Positions 1-9,098 are shown, counted from the stretch's first letter. The stretch is 64,000 bases of DNA from Brevibacillus reuszeri (GCF_001187725.1 NZ_LGIQ01000005.1:50759-114758); one strand, 5' to 3'. The notes: generated by a model from the letters alone, not told the origin. Translations and numbers: made by a program.

Positions 1-225
1 CTGGACAGCGGTGTTCGCACAGGTGCAGATGTCGTGAAGGCCATCGCTTTGGGGGCGAATGCTGTGATGATCGGACGTCCGTTCCTGTTCGGCCTTGCCG
101 TCGCTGGTGAAAAAGGAGTGGCTAGCGTACTCGATACACTGATCCACGAGCTGGATGTAGCCATGGCTCTATCCGGAAGCAATTCCGTTGCTGATCTGAA
201 CGAAAGCATTCTCGTTCGCGTGTAA
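1..225 (+). CDS. FMN-dependent alpha-hydroxy-acid dehydrogenase, C-terminal end (partial)
   Basis: Only the last 74 codons are inside the window; the reading frame is open from base 1 to the TAA at 223-225. The visible part contains DSGVRTGADVVKA and GANAVMIGRPFLFGLA, which match the FMN-phosphate-binding end of the (S)-2-hydroxy-acid oxidase / lactate dehydrogenase family, a TIM-barrel flavoprotein family. The usual family ending (ELxxxMALSGxxSxxDL) is also present. The substrate cannot be told from the tail. A CoA-transferase follows 24 bases later on the same strand, so the two are probably cotranscribed. Confidence 0.85.
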   Translation: MDSGVRTGADVVKAIALGANAVMIGRPFLFGLAVAGEKGVASVLDTLIHELDVAMALSGSNSVADLNESILVRV

Positions 226-249
226 AACATCTCTGGGAGGCAAACATTC

Positions 250-1437
250 ATGCAACAAGCGCTGCAAAACATGAAGGTAATCGACCTGACGCAAGTATTG
301 GCAGGTCCTTACTGCACGATGGTACTCGGAGATCTGGGGGCAGATGTGATCAAGGTGGAAAAATATCCGCATGGTGATGACAGCCGGATCATGGGCCCAT
401 ATGTAGAAGAGGAAAGCTATAGCTATATGATGGCGAACCGCAACAAGCGGGGAATTCGCTTAAATATAAAGGAAGAAGCGGGACTAGGAATCCTGCTCGA
501 TTTGGTAAAAACAGCGGATGTATTCATTGAGAATTTCCGACCGGGTGTGACCAAAAAGCTGGGGATCGATTACGAGACCCTGCGCCAGCTCAATCCAGGC
601 TTGATCTATTGCTCAATCTCCGGCTATGGGCAGACAGGGCCATACAGTCAAAAGGGCGGCTACGATATTATGGCACAAGGCTTGTCCGGCTTGATGAGCA
701 TGACAGGAGAAAAGAACGGACGCCCGGTGAAAAACGGGATTGCCATTCACGATATTGCAGCAGGGATGACGGCGATTTATTCCATACTGGCTGCATATAT
801 CCACAAGCTGTCAACGGGAGAGGGGCAGTATATTGATTTGTCGCTTGTCGATTCGGGCTTGGCGTGGACCGTTTGGGAATCGGCTGCGTATTTCGGGGCA
901 GGAGAGGTTTCCAGGGCGAATGGCTCCGCGCATCGTGTGACAGCTCCTTACCAAGGCTTTCCGACCAAAAACGGACACATCCTCGTCGGTGCGGGCAATC
1001 AGAAGCTGTGGGAAAAATTTTGCCGGGATGTCATCGAAAGAGAAGAGCTGATCCATGACCCGCGTTTTTTGACAAACAGCGAACGGCAGGCAAATTTGGA
1101 GGAACTGGAGCAAGTCATCCAGGATGTTCTCATTCAGGAGGATTCGCAGCACTGGCTCACCAAGCTGGATGAAGCAGGCGTCCCGTCCAGTCCGATTTAC
1201 AGCTATGATGAAGCTTTGAATGATCCGCATATCCGCTCGCGGGACATGGTCATCGAGTACGACCATCCGCTGGGAGGACGAATCGAAAGCCTTGGGTTTC
1301 CAGCCAAAATGTCCAAGACTCCGGGACAAGTCAAACGCCCCGCTCCGTTATTGGGACAGCATACAAAAGAGGTTTTGGCTGAGCTGCAATACTCGGAGGA
1401 AAAAATACGGGCATTGGAAGAAAATAAAATCATCTAA
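250..1437 (+). CDS. CaiB/BaiF family (class III) CoA-transferase
   Basis: This 395-aa protein has the full length of class III CoA-transferases, which move CoA between carboxylic acids through an enzyme-bound anhydride. The N-terminal IDLTQVLAGPYCTMVLGDLGADVIKVE is the family signature, and the DLSLVD motif around residues 196-201 holds the expected catalytic aspartate. GGGAGG lies 9 bases before the ATG. It sits directly behind a hydroxy-acid dehydrogenase, which suggests a hydroxy-acid or keto-acid degradation pair; the actual acyl substrate is unknown. Confidence 0.9.
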   Translation: MQQALQNMKVIDLTQVLAGPYCTMVLGDLGADVIKVEKYPHGDDSRIMGPYVEEESYSYMMANRNKRGIRLNIKEEAGLGILLDLVKTADVFIENFRPGVTKKLGIDYETLRQLNPGLIYCSISGYGQTGPYSQKGGYDIMAQGLSGLMSMTGEKNGRPVKNGIAIHDIAAGMTAIYSILAAYIHKLSTGEGQYIDLSLVDSGLAWTVWESAAYFGAGEVSRANGSAHRVTAPYQGFPTKNGHILVGAGNQKLWEKFCRDVIEREELIHDPRFLTNSERQANLEELEQVIQDVLIQEDSQHWLTKLDEAGVPSSPIYSYDEALNDPHIRSRDMVIEYDHPLGGRIESLGFPAKMSKTPGQVKRPAPLLGQHTKEVLAELQYSEEKIRALEENKII

Positions 1438-1571
1438 GAAAAAATTTGATTGAAATAAAATTTTCTTTCGAGCCGATGATTTCGAAATATTGTTGCATGA
1501 CTCTCGCTTTCTCTCATTGATCTTTGGAAAATACATGGTAAAATGAAGCGAACTTACCATTGTGAATAACT

Positions 1572-1599
1572 GGATCCTTCAGAAAAGGGTCCTTTTTTT
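1572..1599 (+). terminator. Probable intrinsic terminator after the CoA-transferase
   Basis: GGATCC and GGGTCC form a six-pair stem (one G-U pair) with a nine-base loop, followed directly by seven T. It lies 134 bases after the CoA-transferase stop and 45 bases before the next gene. Confidence 0.5.
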
Positions 1600-1644
1600 G
1601 CGGCATCCAAAAAGTAGTTCTACTTCCATAGATAGGTGATAGAG

Positions 1645-3777
1645 ATGAGAAACGAGTTAATAGCCATGCTGACGCCCCAAGAGTGGGAAGAGCTTTTGCA
1701 CGAGAAAGACGAAAAATTGAAAGATGCCCTGCGCGAGCTGGCAGATGTCAGGACCGCGCTGGACCAATCGACGATTGTAGCCATGACCGATCATCGCGGG
1801 ATTATTTTGCGAGCTAATGACCAATTTTGCCACATCTCCAAATATCCACGGCATGAATTGATCGGACAGGATCACCGTTTACTAAACTCAGGCTATCACC
1901 CCAAGACGTTTTTCAAGCAAATGTGGGCATGCATTGGCTCGGGACGAATCTGGCGAGGAGAAATTCGCAACCGTGCAAAGGACGGCAGCTATTACTGGGT
2001 AGACACTACGATTGTACCGTTTCGAAATCAAGAGGGGAAAATCTATCAATACGTTTCGATCCGAAGCGACATCACAGCGCGTAAACAAATGGAAGAGGAA
2101 GTGCGACAAAGCGAAGAGAAATATCGCATCATCGCCGAAAATACTTCTGATATTATCAGTATGATTGATCGAAGTGGGGAATTTCTGTATCTTTCCCCTG
2201 CTCATAAATCGGTCTGGGCGCATGACGTTCCAGATGAAGAGATTCGAAACATGCTTGATTGGATCGCCGATGAGGATAGAGACAATTTTCTGTATGCAAT
2301 CGAGCACACTTTTTCTACACGAAAAGAATATTTGGTGGAATGCAGGCTAAAAACCAAAAGAGACAAGCCGATCTGGACGGAAACAAAGCTGAACCCGATC
2401 ATTGATGAGCATGACAATGTCACCTGTTTGATCCAGGTTACGCGTGATACGACCGAACGGAAGCAATCAGAAGAGCTGATTCACTATCTCGCCTATCACG
2501 ATGCATTGACAGAGCTGCCTAATCGGCGCATGTATGTGCAGCATTTGGGCAAGGAAATCATGCAAGCCAAACGCTTTCAGTCGAATATGGCAGTGCTCTT
2601 TCTCGATCTAGACCGTTTTAAAGACGTGAATGATTCGTTCGGGCATGACGTCGGGGATTTGCTGCTGAAAGAGGCCGCCACACGCTTGAAGGCAAGTGTC
2701 AAGCCAGGAGACATGGTCGCGCGCCTAGGCGGAGATGAATTTACAGTCCTGATCTCAAATCTGACTGAGCGAGAGGAAGCCGCAGCTGTAGCCGAGCAGA
2801 TCATGCAGGTGATGCAAGAGCCGTTTTATATGAACGGGCAAGCATTCAACATTTCCAGCAGCATCGGTATCTCCCTGTTTCCAGATGACGGGGACAATGC
2901 AGAGGATTTGCTAAAGCGTGCAGATACTGCGCTCTACACAGTGAAGTCACGGGGCAGGAATGGCTTTGACTTTTTTGATCCGTCCATGGAAGCCAAATCT
3001 TTGGAGCGCATCCTGATGGAGAATGAACTGCGCAAAGCGATCGAGCAAGAGCATTTCCAAATTTATTATCAGCCAAAAATGGACATCAAAACCGGGACGC
3101 TTACCGGAATGGAAGCGTTGGTTCGGTGGATGCATCCTGAGCTGGGAATCATCCCTCCCAACCGCTTTATCCCGATTGCAGAAGAAAGCGGCATGATCAT
3201 CCCATTGGGCGAGTGGATTTTAAAAGAAGCATGTAAGCAAAACAAAAGATGGCACGATCAGGGCTACGAATTAAAAGTGTCCGTCAATTTATCTGTGAGA
3301 CAAATTTATCAAAAGGATTTACTGGATATGATCAAGGCGACACTCGAAGAAACGCAATTGGAGCCGAAGTGGCTGGAGCTGGAGATCACAGAAAGTATTT
3401 TTGTCAAAATGGATGAGGCGACGATCGTGCTTCAGCAAATTCGGGATATCGGAATTCAGATCTCTATTGACGACTTTGGGACAGGCTACAGCTCCTTTAG
3501 CTACATCAAGAGCTTGCCTGTCGATACGATCAAAATCGATGCTTCGTTTATTCGTGATGTTCACCATAATCAGGAGAGCCAAGCGATTGTAAAAGCGATT
3601 GTGACGATCGCGGAGAGCTTGAATATGAAGGTTGTCGCCGAAGGCATCGAGCTAAATGACCAAGTAGCGGCACTTCAGGAAAACGGCTGTGGACAAGGAC
3701 AAGGCTATCTCTTCAGTCGACCGTTGGCAACTGCTGATTTTGAACAGTTTCTGCGCAAAGAACAACTAGGGATATAA
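1645..3777 (+). CDS. PAS-PAS-GGDEF-EAL cyclic-di-GMP signalling protein
   Basis: This protein of 710 aa makes and/or degrades cyclic-di-GMP. After a short coiled N-terminus come two PAS sensor domains (about residues 30-150 and 150-270, each followed by a PAC-like segment), a diguanylate cyclase domain with an intact GGDEF motif (ARLGGDEF), and a phosphodiesterase domain with intact EAL (MEALVRW) plus the DDFGTGYSS loop. Both active sites look usable, so the dominant activity cannot be predicted. No membrane segment is visible, so the sensor is cytosolic. The ATG at 1645 is preferred over an in-frame GTG at 1636 because the GTG overlaps the GGTGAT ribosome site. It is a single gene between two terminators. 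Confidence 0.92.
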   Translation: MRNELIAMLTPQEWEELLHEKDEKLKDALRELADVRTALDQSTIVAMTDHRGIILRANDQFCHISKYPRHELIGQDHRLLNSGYHPKTFFKQMWACIGSGRIWRGEIRNRAKDGSYYWVDTTIVPFRNQEGKIYQYVSIRSDITARKQMEEEVRQSEEKYRIIAENTSDIISMIDRSGEFLYLSPAHKSVWAHDVPDEEIRNMLDWIADEDRDNFLYAIEHTFSTRKEYLVECRLKTKRDKPIWTETKLNPIIDEHDNVTCLIQVTRDTTERKQSEELIHYLAYHDALTELPNRRMYVQHLGKEIMQAKRFQSNMAVLFLDLDRFKDVNDSFGHDVGDLLLKEAATRLKASVKPGDMVARLGGDEFTVLISNLTEREEAAAVAEQIMQVMQEPFYMNGQAFNISSSIGISLFPDDGDNAEDLLKRADTALYTVKSRGRNGFDFFDPSMEAKSLERILMENELRKAIEQEHFQIYYQPKMDIKTGTLTGMEALVRWMHPELGIIPPNRFIPIAEESGMIIPLGEWILKEACKQNKRWHDQGYELKVSVNLSVRQIYQKDLLDMIKATLEETQLEPKWLELEITESIFVKMDEATIVLQQIRDIGIQISIDDFGTGYSSFSYIKSLPVDTIKIDASFIRDVHHNQESQAIVKAIVTIAESLNMKVVAEGIELNDQVAALQENGCGQGQGYLFSRPLATADFEQFLRKEQLGI

Positions 3778-3812
3778 ACGTCTATGACGGCACGCATTGA
3801 TTCTGAGCATGG

Positions 3813-3843
3813 AAAAGCCGGGGGCTAAGCTCCCCGGCTTTTT
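3813..3843. terminator. Bidirectional intrinsic terminator
   Basis: AAAAGCCGGGG pairs with CCCCGGCTTTT around an eight-base centre. The hairpin carries a T run on both strands and serves the convergent GGDEF-EAL and mntH genes. Confidence 0.9.
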
Positions 3844-3874
3844 GTTTTCTCTTATCATGCTGAAGCGATGCAGA

Positions 3875-5242
3875 TTAGCCTAATTCATGACCAGTTACGA
3901 TGATGTAAGCCACTAAAAACACATTTAAAGCCAGAATGACAATCGTGGAAAGCCAAGACAGAACTTTCACCCATGTTCGATTCGCAAATTCGCCCATTTT
4001 CTTTTTATCGCTTGTGAATAAGACGAGTGGGATAACAGCAAATGGCAATTGTAAGCTCAGTACAACTTGACTCCATAAGAGTAATTCTCCTGTCCCCTTT
4101 GCCCCCGCAATCCAGGTAACAATAAATGCGGGTACTACGGCTATCAAACGAGTAATGAGACGACGAAGCCAAGGTGCCACCCGTAAGCGTACAAATCCTT
4201 CCATGACGATTTGTCCTGTTAATGTTCCCGTAATTGTCGAGTTTTGACCGGAGGCGAGCAAAGCGACCGCGAACAATGTGCTCGCAATGCCTACACCAAC
4301 CGTTGGACTTAATAATTCATAGGCTGCTTCAATTTCAGAAACATCCAAGCCGGTTCCGTGAAAAGCAGCTGCACCCAGAATCAGAATGGCAGAATTAATC
4401 AAGAAGGCGAGCGTGAGTGAAAGGTTTGAATCCAAAACAGAAAATTTGATTGCTTCCTTACGACCTTCTTTGGTTCGTGCGTATTGTCTGGTTTGCACAA
4501 TGGAAGAGTGCAAATACAGATTGTGCGGCATTACGGTTGCACCCAGGATCCCTAGAGAAATGAAAAGCATCTCGGGATTGGTCACAATCTCCATCTTTGG
4601 AACATAGCCACCAAATAATGCTGATAATTCTGGCTTTGAAACGATGACCTCAAAGGCAAATACGACGAATATCGTTGCCATTAATACGATAATGATGGAC
4701 TCGATGATACGGAATCCTTTCTTTTGTAAGAGCAATAACAGCAGCACATCAAGAGTAGTGATTAAAATCCCCAGCAATAACGGAATCCCAAATAATAGGT
4801 TTAAAGCGATGGCAGATCCGATAACCTCGGCCAAATCGGTCGCTACAATGGCAAGCTCAGTTAAAATCCAAAGAGTAATGGCGGTCTTTTTACCAACTGC
4901 GTCCCGTGTAGCCTGGGCTAAATCCCGGCCGGTAACAATTCCCAGCCTTGCAGCTAATGATTGGAGAAGCATGGCAATTAAATTGGAAATTAAAATAACG
5001 GATAGTAACGTATAACCAAAACGTGCGCCTCCGGCAATGGATGTCGCCCAGTTGCCAGGATCAACATAGCCTACTGCCACTAACGAACCAGGTCCGGCAA
5101 AAGCAAAGAATTTTCTCCAAAACTTACCCTTGCTTGGAATGGAGATGGAATTGTTAACCTCCTCTAAGCTCACATTGGAACTGGGGCGTAGCCATCCTGT
5201 ATTCTCCTCTACTTTGGTCGCTTGACTATTCATAGTTCTCAT
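3875..5242 (-). CDS. mntH: Nramp family divalent metal (Mn2+) transporter
   Basis: The 455-aa polytopic membrane protein belongs to the Nramp/MntH family, proton-coupled importers of Mn2+ and Fe2+. The metal-binding DPGN motif of the first membrane helix is at residues 61-64, and the conserved MPHNLYLHS of helix six is present. About eleven hydrophobic segments follow a 45-residue hydrophilic N-terminus. Two close ATG codons (5242 and 5233) are possible starts; AAGGA sits between 2 and 11 bases upstream of them. A 28-bp palindrome just upstream is a likely MntR site, which supports manganese as substrate. Confidence 0.93.
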   Translation of the reverse strand: MRTMNSQATKVEENTGWLRPSSNVSLEEVNNSISIPSKGKFWRKFFAFAGPGSLVAVGYVDPGNWATSIAGGARFGYTLLSVILISNLIAMLLQSLAARLGIVTGRDLAQATRDAVGKKTAITLWILTELAIVATDLAEVIGSAIALNLLFGIPLLLGILITTLDVLLLLLLQKKGFRIIESIIIVLMATIFVVFAFEVIVSKPELSALFGGYVPKMEIVTNPEMLFISLGILGATVMPHNLYLHSSIVQTRQYARTKEGRKEAIKFSVLDSNLSLTLAFLINSAILILGAAAFHGTGLDVSEIEAAYELLSPTVGVGIASTLFAVALLASGQNSTITGTLTGQIVMEGFVRLRVAPWLRRLITRLIAVVPAFIVTWIAGAKGTGELLLWSQVVLSLQLPFAVIPLVLFTSDKKKMGEFANRTWVKVLSWLSTIVILALNVFLVAYIIVTGHELG

Positions 5243-5271
5243 CGTCCTTCTTTAGAATATAAGCATTTGTT

Positions 5272-5299
5272 AATAATGTTTCCCTAGGTAAACATTATT
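5272..5299 (-). promoter_or_regulatory. Palindromic operator upstream of mntH (candidate MntR box)
   Basis: The arms AATAATGTTT and AAACATTATT are perfect inverted repeats around the centre CCCTAGGT, leaving one mismatched pair in 28 bases. It begins 30 bases upstream of the mntH start. The TTT-CC-TAGG-AAA core resembles MntR sites of Bacillus mntH genes; binding by MntR is inferred from that and from the target gene. Confidence 0.7.
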
Positions 5300-5423
5300 T
5301 GCGATAGACAAATTTTATTCCCCTGGGCAATTTATTGCAACCCTTTTTTTTTCACTTCTTGGCCCAGTTCAAACAGAAAGTGGATAATAGAAAGCAGTTT
5401 GATGCGGATTTTCGGAGGAAAAC

Positions 5424-5477
5424 AAAAATGCCCCATAAGAGATAGGCGCATTTTAAAAGCGTCCATCTTATGGGGCA
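5424..5477 (-). terminator. Intrinsic terminator of the ABC-F gene
   Basis: TGCCCCATAAGA (5429-5440) and TCTTATGGGGCA (5466-5477) are perfect inverted repeats with further pairing inside. On the minus strand the stem is followed by five T. It lies 50 bases after the ABC-F stop codon. Confidence 0.88.
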
Positions 5478-5527
5478 CAGTTCACAGTTCAGGCAGTGAG
5501 CGCCGTTTTTTCGATGACTAGACAAGC

Positions 5528-7027
5528 CTATCTTCCTTTCGTTAGCCCGACAGGAGTTAGCTCGTAAATGACTGTAGCGACCTCATGAAGGTAACGGCGA
5601 TCGTGTGAAATGCTGATGATAACACCTTCAAAGGCTGTTAAGGCACGACACAAAACAGGAGTGGTTAATGGGCTGAAATTTCGTGTGGGCTCGTCTAAAA
5701 TCAGCACCTCACACTGATCGAGAATCATTTTTAGCAGGAGCAGCTTGGCTTTTTGGCCACCACTAAGGTTTACCATGGGATGATGCATTTCGTCAGAAGT
5801 GAATCTCATGCTGCCCAAATGAGTGAAAGCTCTTGTGATCGCTTCTTTGTTCCCGATCGTTTCCAAAAACTCAATAGGCGTTTTGGATACATCCAGGAGG
5901 TCTTCATAGTTTTGCGGCATGTAGCCTATTTTTAGTGAGGAATGCTGCAGCAGCTCATCCTTCACCATTTTTAATAACGTCGTTTTTCCAACCCCATTTT
6001 CTCCGATAATCGCGACCCTTTCCGGCCCCGTAATGGATAAATGAATATGCTTCGCCAGCACTTTGTCTGCTATCTGCAAGACATCCAGCGAGAAGTCGAG
6101 TATTTTTTTGCTGTTGTGCACATGAATCGTCGAAGCAAATTGAAAGTCACTTGCTTCTTCGACACTCGGCACCTCTTGGAATGCTTCTGCTTCTTTTTCG
6201 ATGCGTTTCTTTTGGCTTTTTAAAGACTTGATTTTCTTTTGCAGCCTTGGATCTGCCCGAGCAACATTTTGATGCTGATGCTCTGCCTTTTGCCAGACGT
6301 CATTCCATTTTGTCATTTGTTTTTTATGATCAGAAGCCTGTTTTTTTGCGATCTGCTCTTGTTTGTTCAACTGGTTCATCCGGGTGGAGAGGTATTCTTC
6401 GTATGGTTCCCTCGAAATCGTATATCTGGGTACTTGCTTGCGCTGGGTTTGTTCCAGGTGAATGATACCGTTTGCTGTGTTGGCAATAAAGGTTTCATCA
6501 TGTGATACATATAAGACGGGGATCGTCGTTTGATTTATAAATTGTTCTAGCCATTCCATCGTTTGCAGATCCAAATCATTCGTAGGTTCATCTAACAAGA
6601 GGACGTCAGGATCAGAGGCCAGCAGCTGTAAAAAACGGTATTTAAATCGTTCACCGCCAGAAAGAAAGCCAACCTGTTTCTCAGAAACCAATGATAAAAT
6701 GCCGAAATCATCCATCGCCTGTAAGAGATGCTTGTTCCAATTGTTTTCCCGGAAGAGGTCGGTAATGGTCATTTGCTTCTCTGCATCTGTCAGTTCCTGA
6801 GAAAGAAACCCGAATGAATAATCATTTCGATTGATTTTCCCTTCCCAGGTGCAGTAATTTGCGAGGAGCTGTTCATTGTAAATGAATGTTAATAGCGTAC
6901 TTTTTCCATTGCCCTCTTCGCCAATAATGGCGAGTTTATCTCCGGGCTGAATCGTTACATGAAAGTCTTTGATGATTGTCCGGTCATCCTTTGTGGAGTA
7001 GATCGTTACGTTTTTGATTTCTATCAT
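5528..7027 (-). CDS. ABC-F family ATPase, probable antibiotic-resistance ribosome protection factor
   Basis: This 499-aa soluble protein has two ABC ATPase domains and no membrane segment. Domain 1 has Walker A GEEGNGKST (36-44), signature LSGGE and Walker B LLLDEPTNDLD. A charged, helical linker of about 80 residues (about 215-295) follows, then domain 2 with GENGVGKTT, LSGGQ and LILDEPTRN. ABC-F proteins of this layout bind the ribosomal exit site and displace or prevent binding of macrolides, lincosamides, streptogramins A or pleuromutilins. The leader region (strong promoter, short ORF, two upstream hairpins, terminator) is the arrangement known for drug-inducible members and supports a resistance role. 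The exact drug class is not predictable here. Confidence 0.88.
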   Translation of the reverse strand: MIEIKNVTIYSTKDDRTIIKDFHVTIQPGDKLAIIGEEGNGKSTLLTFIYNEQLLANYCTWEGKINRNDYSFGFLSQELTDAEKQMTITDLFRENNWNKHLLQAMDDFGILSLVSEKQVGFLSGGERFKYRFLQLLASDPDVLLLDEPTNDLDLQTMEWLEQFINQTTIPVLYVSHDETFIANTANGIIHLEQTQRKQVPRYTISREPYEEYLSTRMNQLNKQEQIAKKQASDHKKQMTKWNDVWQKAEHQHQNVARADPRLQKKIKSLKSQKKRIEKEAEAFQEVPSVEEASDFQFASTIHVHNSKKILDFSLDVLQIADKVLAKHIHLSITGPERVAIIGENGVGKTTLLKMVKDELLQHSSLKIGYMPQNYEDLLDVSKTPIEFLETIGNKEAITRAFTHLGSMRFTSDEMHHPMVNLSGGQKAKLLLLKMILDQCEVLILDEPTRNFSPLTTPVLCRALTAFEGVIISISHDRRYLHEVATVIYELTPVGLTKGR

Positions 7028-7099
7028 GCCGACTACCTCGTTTCGTCTTGAATTTGTGAAAAGGTTTAGTTGTTCATTTCATCACCCCATTTTTTCCAT

Positions 7100-7132
7100 A
7101 AAAAAAGATGCCTCTGTTTATAAACAGAAGCA
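7100..7132 (-). terminator. Leader terminator (attenuator) before the ABC-F gene
   Basis: On the minus strand TGCTTCTGTTT pairs with AAACAGAGGCA (one G-U pair) and is followed by TC and seven T. It lies between the promoter and the ABC-F start codon (73 bases from it), so read-through would be needed for expression. Upstream, ATGCCAAA and TTTGGCAT (7149-7179) form a second hairpin that could take part in alternative folding. Confidence 0.8.
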
Positions 7133-7204
7133 CCCTGATGAAACGCTATGCCAAAAGAAAGAGAAAGATCTTTGGCATATGAGAATCTATGTCGTATATC
7201 CAAT

Positions 7205-7288
7205 TTATTCCATATCGAGATGGGTGAACGCTGCTTCATGTTTATTTATTATGAAATTTGCTTTTCTAATAAATAAACAATTGTTCAA
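7205..7288 (-). CDS. 27-aa leader peptide of the ABC-F attenuator
   Basis: A TTG at 7288 lies 8 bases after a strong GGAGGG ribosome site and opens a 27-codon frame (start MNNCLFIRKANF, end HLDME) closed by TAA. The frame sits between the promoter and the leader terminator. An 11-bp inverted repeat (GTTTATTTATT, 7268-7278 and 7240-7250) lies inside it. Position and ribosome site are what is expected of a leader peptide at which a drug-stalled ribosome changes the folding of the leader. The peptide matches nothing I recognise. Confidence 0.6.
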   Translation of the reverse strand: MNNCLFIRKANFIINKHEAAFTHLDME

Positions 7289-7326
7289 ATGATTCACCCT
7301 CCATCCATTAAATGTTAGCTGCTCTC

Positions 7327-7355
7327 ATTATACTGCTCACGCTGCTGAATGACAA
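7327..7355 (-). promoter_or_regulatory. SigA-type promoter of the ABC-F leader
   Basis: On the minus strand TTGTCA (7350-7355) and TATAAT (7327-7332) are spaced by 17 bases. Transcription would start near 7320, about 290 bases before the ABC-F start codon. Confidence 0.85.
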
Positions 7356-7465
7356 CTAGTTTTCTAGGTAAGCTTTTTAAACTGTAGGAATATGACCGCA
7401 GGGTGAAAATCTGTGATACTATGAACTGTATTTTAACTTTTATCGAAAAAAAAAGGAGGTCCCCT

Positions 7466-8368
7466 GTGGGAAGGTTTTCAATTAAAACAACCATAGCGAT
7501 TGCAAGTTTAGTATTCATCTGGGGGATCAGCTGGTCGATCTACAAGATGGCACTGGCATATACCCCGCCTATATTATTTGCAGGAATGCGTTCTCTGATT
7601 GGAGGCGTACTGCTCGCACTCTGTTTGATGCCAAAGTGGAAAAAGATCAAATGGCGTGAAAATTGGCCGAAATACAGTATTTCAGCCGTATTAAACACCT
7701 TGTTGTTCTACGGTATTCAGACAGTAGGCTTGAACTATTTGCCTGGTGGCTTATTCTCTGTGCTTGTCTACTTCCAACCGATTCTCATCGGACTGCTTGC
7801 CTGGATGTGGCTGGGGGAGAGAATGACCTGGATAAAAATCACAGGATTGACTCTGGGCTTCCTCGGAATCGTGTCGGTGAGCGCAGACGGCTTCACAGGA
7901 CAAGTATCTACCATTGGAGTCATTTTAGGATTATTGACAGCATTGGCATGGGCGCTTGGCGTCATTTACGTAAAAAAAGAGAGTGGCAAGGTAGATTCTC
8001 TCTGGATGGTTGCCATACAAAATATTTTGGGTGGGGCTGTGCTTACCGTAATGGGAGCTGGCCTGGAGAACTGGTCGGATATCGTCTGGAATACGCAGTA
8101 TCTCATCGGGCTTGGATATGGCTCTACGTTCGGGGTGCCGATTGCCATTGCGATTTACTTTGGCTTGGTCAATGCGGGGGAAGCCAGCAAGGTTGCCGCT
8201 TTTACCTTCCTCGTGCCGTTGATTGCCGTCATCACCGGAACGATTTTTATGGACGAGCCGATTACGTATACGCTTCTTGCCGGGTTAGTGCTGATTGTCG
8301 TGAGCATTTATCTCGTAAACTACCAAAGCAAGTCGAAAAGGATCGGACAGAAGGCATACGAAAGCTAA
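7466..8368 (+). CDS. EamA/DMT family transporter
   Basis: The protein has 300 aa when read from the GTG at 7466, which lies five bases behind a perfect AAGGAGGT. The longer frame from 7403 would bury that ribosome site in coding sequence, so the GTG is chosen. About ten hydrophobic segments form two repeats of the EamA (DUF6) fold typical of the drug/metabolite transporter superfamily (first repeat FIWGISWSIYKMA; second repeat ALAWALGVIYVKK and EPITYTLLAGLVLI). Such proteins usually export amino acids or other small metabolites; the substrate is unknown. It is a single gene followed by a terminator. Confidence 0.88.
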   Translation: MGRFSIKTTIAIASLVFIWGISWSIYKMALAYTPPILFAGMRSLIGGVLLALCLMPKWKKIKWRENWPKYSISAVLNTLLFYGIQTVGLNYLPGGLFSVLVYFQPILIGLLAWMWLGERMTWIKITGLTLGFLGIVSVSADGFTGQVSTIGVILGLLTALAWALGVIYVKKESGKVDSLWMVAIQNILGGAVLTVMGAGLENWSDIVWNTQYLIGLGYGSTFGVPIAIAIYFGLVNAGEASKVAAFTFLVPLIAVITGTIFMDEPITYTLLAGLVLIVVSIYLVNYQSKSKRIGQKAYES

Positions 8369-8381
8369 ACCAAAGCAGAAA

Positions 8382-8414
8382 AAACAGCCGACAAAAATGC
8401 TCGGCTGTTTTTTT
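8382..8414. terminator. Bidirectional intrinsic terminator
   Basis: AAACAGCCGA and TCGGCTGTTT are perfect inverted repeats with a nine-base loop and T runs on both sides. It ends the DMT transporter on the plus strand and the NAD-salvage operon on the minus strand. Confidence 0.9.
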
Positions 8415-8430
8415 ATTTTCTTGCGCAATC

Positions 8431-9060
8431 TTATCCGCGATAAATACCTTGCTCATAAATATATTTCAAGCATTCATCCGGCAGTAAAAAGCTGGGGTCT
8501 CCGCCCTTGCGGATTTCATCGCGAATGTACGTCGAGCTGATTCCCATATTGATGCCTTTGCTCATGATATGGAAATGCTCATCGTTGTTGCGTAGCAGCG
8601 CATCCTCCGCAATCAGATCGGCAGTCGGATAGCCTTCGCGAGACATGACGATGAAATGAAACTCACTCAGGAGCTTCTCCGCATTCCCCCAATTCGACAT
8701 ACCCGTAAGCAGGTCTGAGCCCATAATAAAGAATAGCTCATCGGTCGGATATTTTTTGCGCATATGGATCATGGTGTCATACGTATATGTTTCGCCTGGA
8801 AGAGCAGTCATCTCAACTGTCGAAATTTCAAACAGGGGATTGCCCATGCTGTTTGTCTTGTTTTGGCAAGTTGCCAGCGCCAATTCCAGCATGCGCAAGC
8901 GATGAACGTCATCTGTCTGCATCTTTTTGTCATGGCGCTTGGAGGAGCAAGGGACGAAGATTACTTTATCAAGACGTCTTCGATGAGCCACTGTGGCTGC
9001 TGTGAATAGGTGACTATACGTGATCGGGTCGAAGCTACTGCCATAAATGCCGATTCGCAT
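8431..9060 (-). CDS. NadD-like nicotinate-nucleotide adenylyltransferase family protein
   Basis: This 209-aa nucleotidyltransferase-fold protein resembles NadD, which joins nicotinate mononucleotide to AMP from ATP. The ATP site GSSFDPITYSHL (7-18) replaces the usual (T/H)xGH by TYSH, so the glycine is missing. The second nucleotide motif, ISSTYIR, is intact near residue 182, and FIMGSDLL is typical of the family. It is the last gene of a probable operon with an NrtR-like regulator and a nicotinamidase (38-base gap), which supports an NAD role. The unusual motif and the lack of a neighbouring yqeK suggest a second, salvage-linked paralogue rather than the housekeeping NadD. Confidence 0.8.
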   Translation of the reverse strand: MRIGIYGSSFDPITYSHLFTAATVAHRRRLDKVIFVPCSSKRHDKKMQTDDVHRLRMLELALATCQNKTNSMGNPLFEISTVEMTALPGETYTYDTMIHMRKKYPTDELFFIMGSDLLTGMSNWGNAEKLLSEFHFIVMSREGYPTADLIAEDALLRNNDEHFHIMSKGINMGISSTYIRDEIRKGGDPSFLLPDECLKYIYEQGIYRG

Positions 9061-9098
9061 GAGAAATCCCTGCCTTTACGAATAGTGGGCGATGCGAG

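Noticed and set aside
7014..7292. 92-codon plus-strand frame opposite the ABC-F leader
   Set aside because: No ribosome site, low-complexity sequence, and the opposite strand carries a coherent promoter, leader peptide and terminator.
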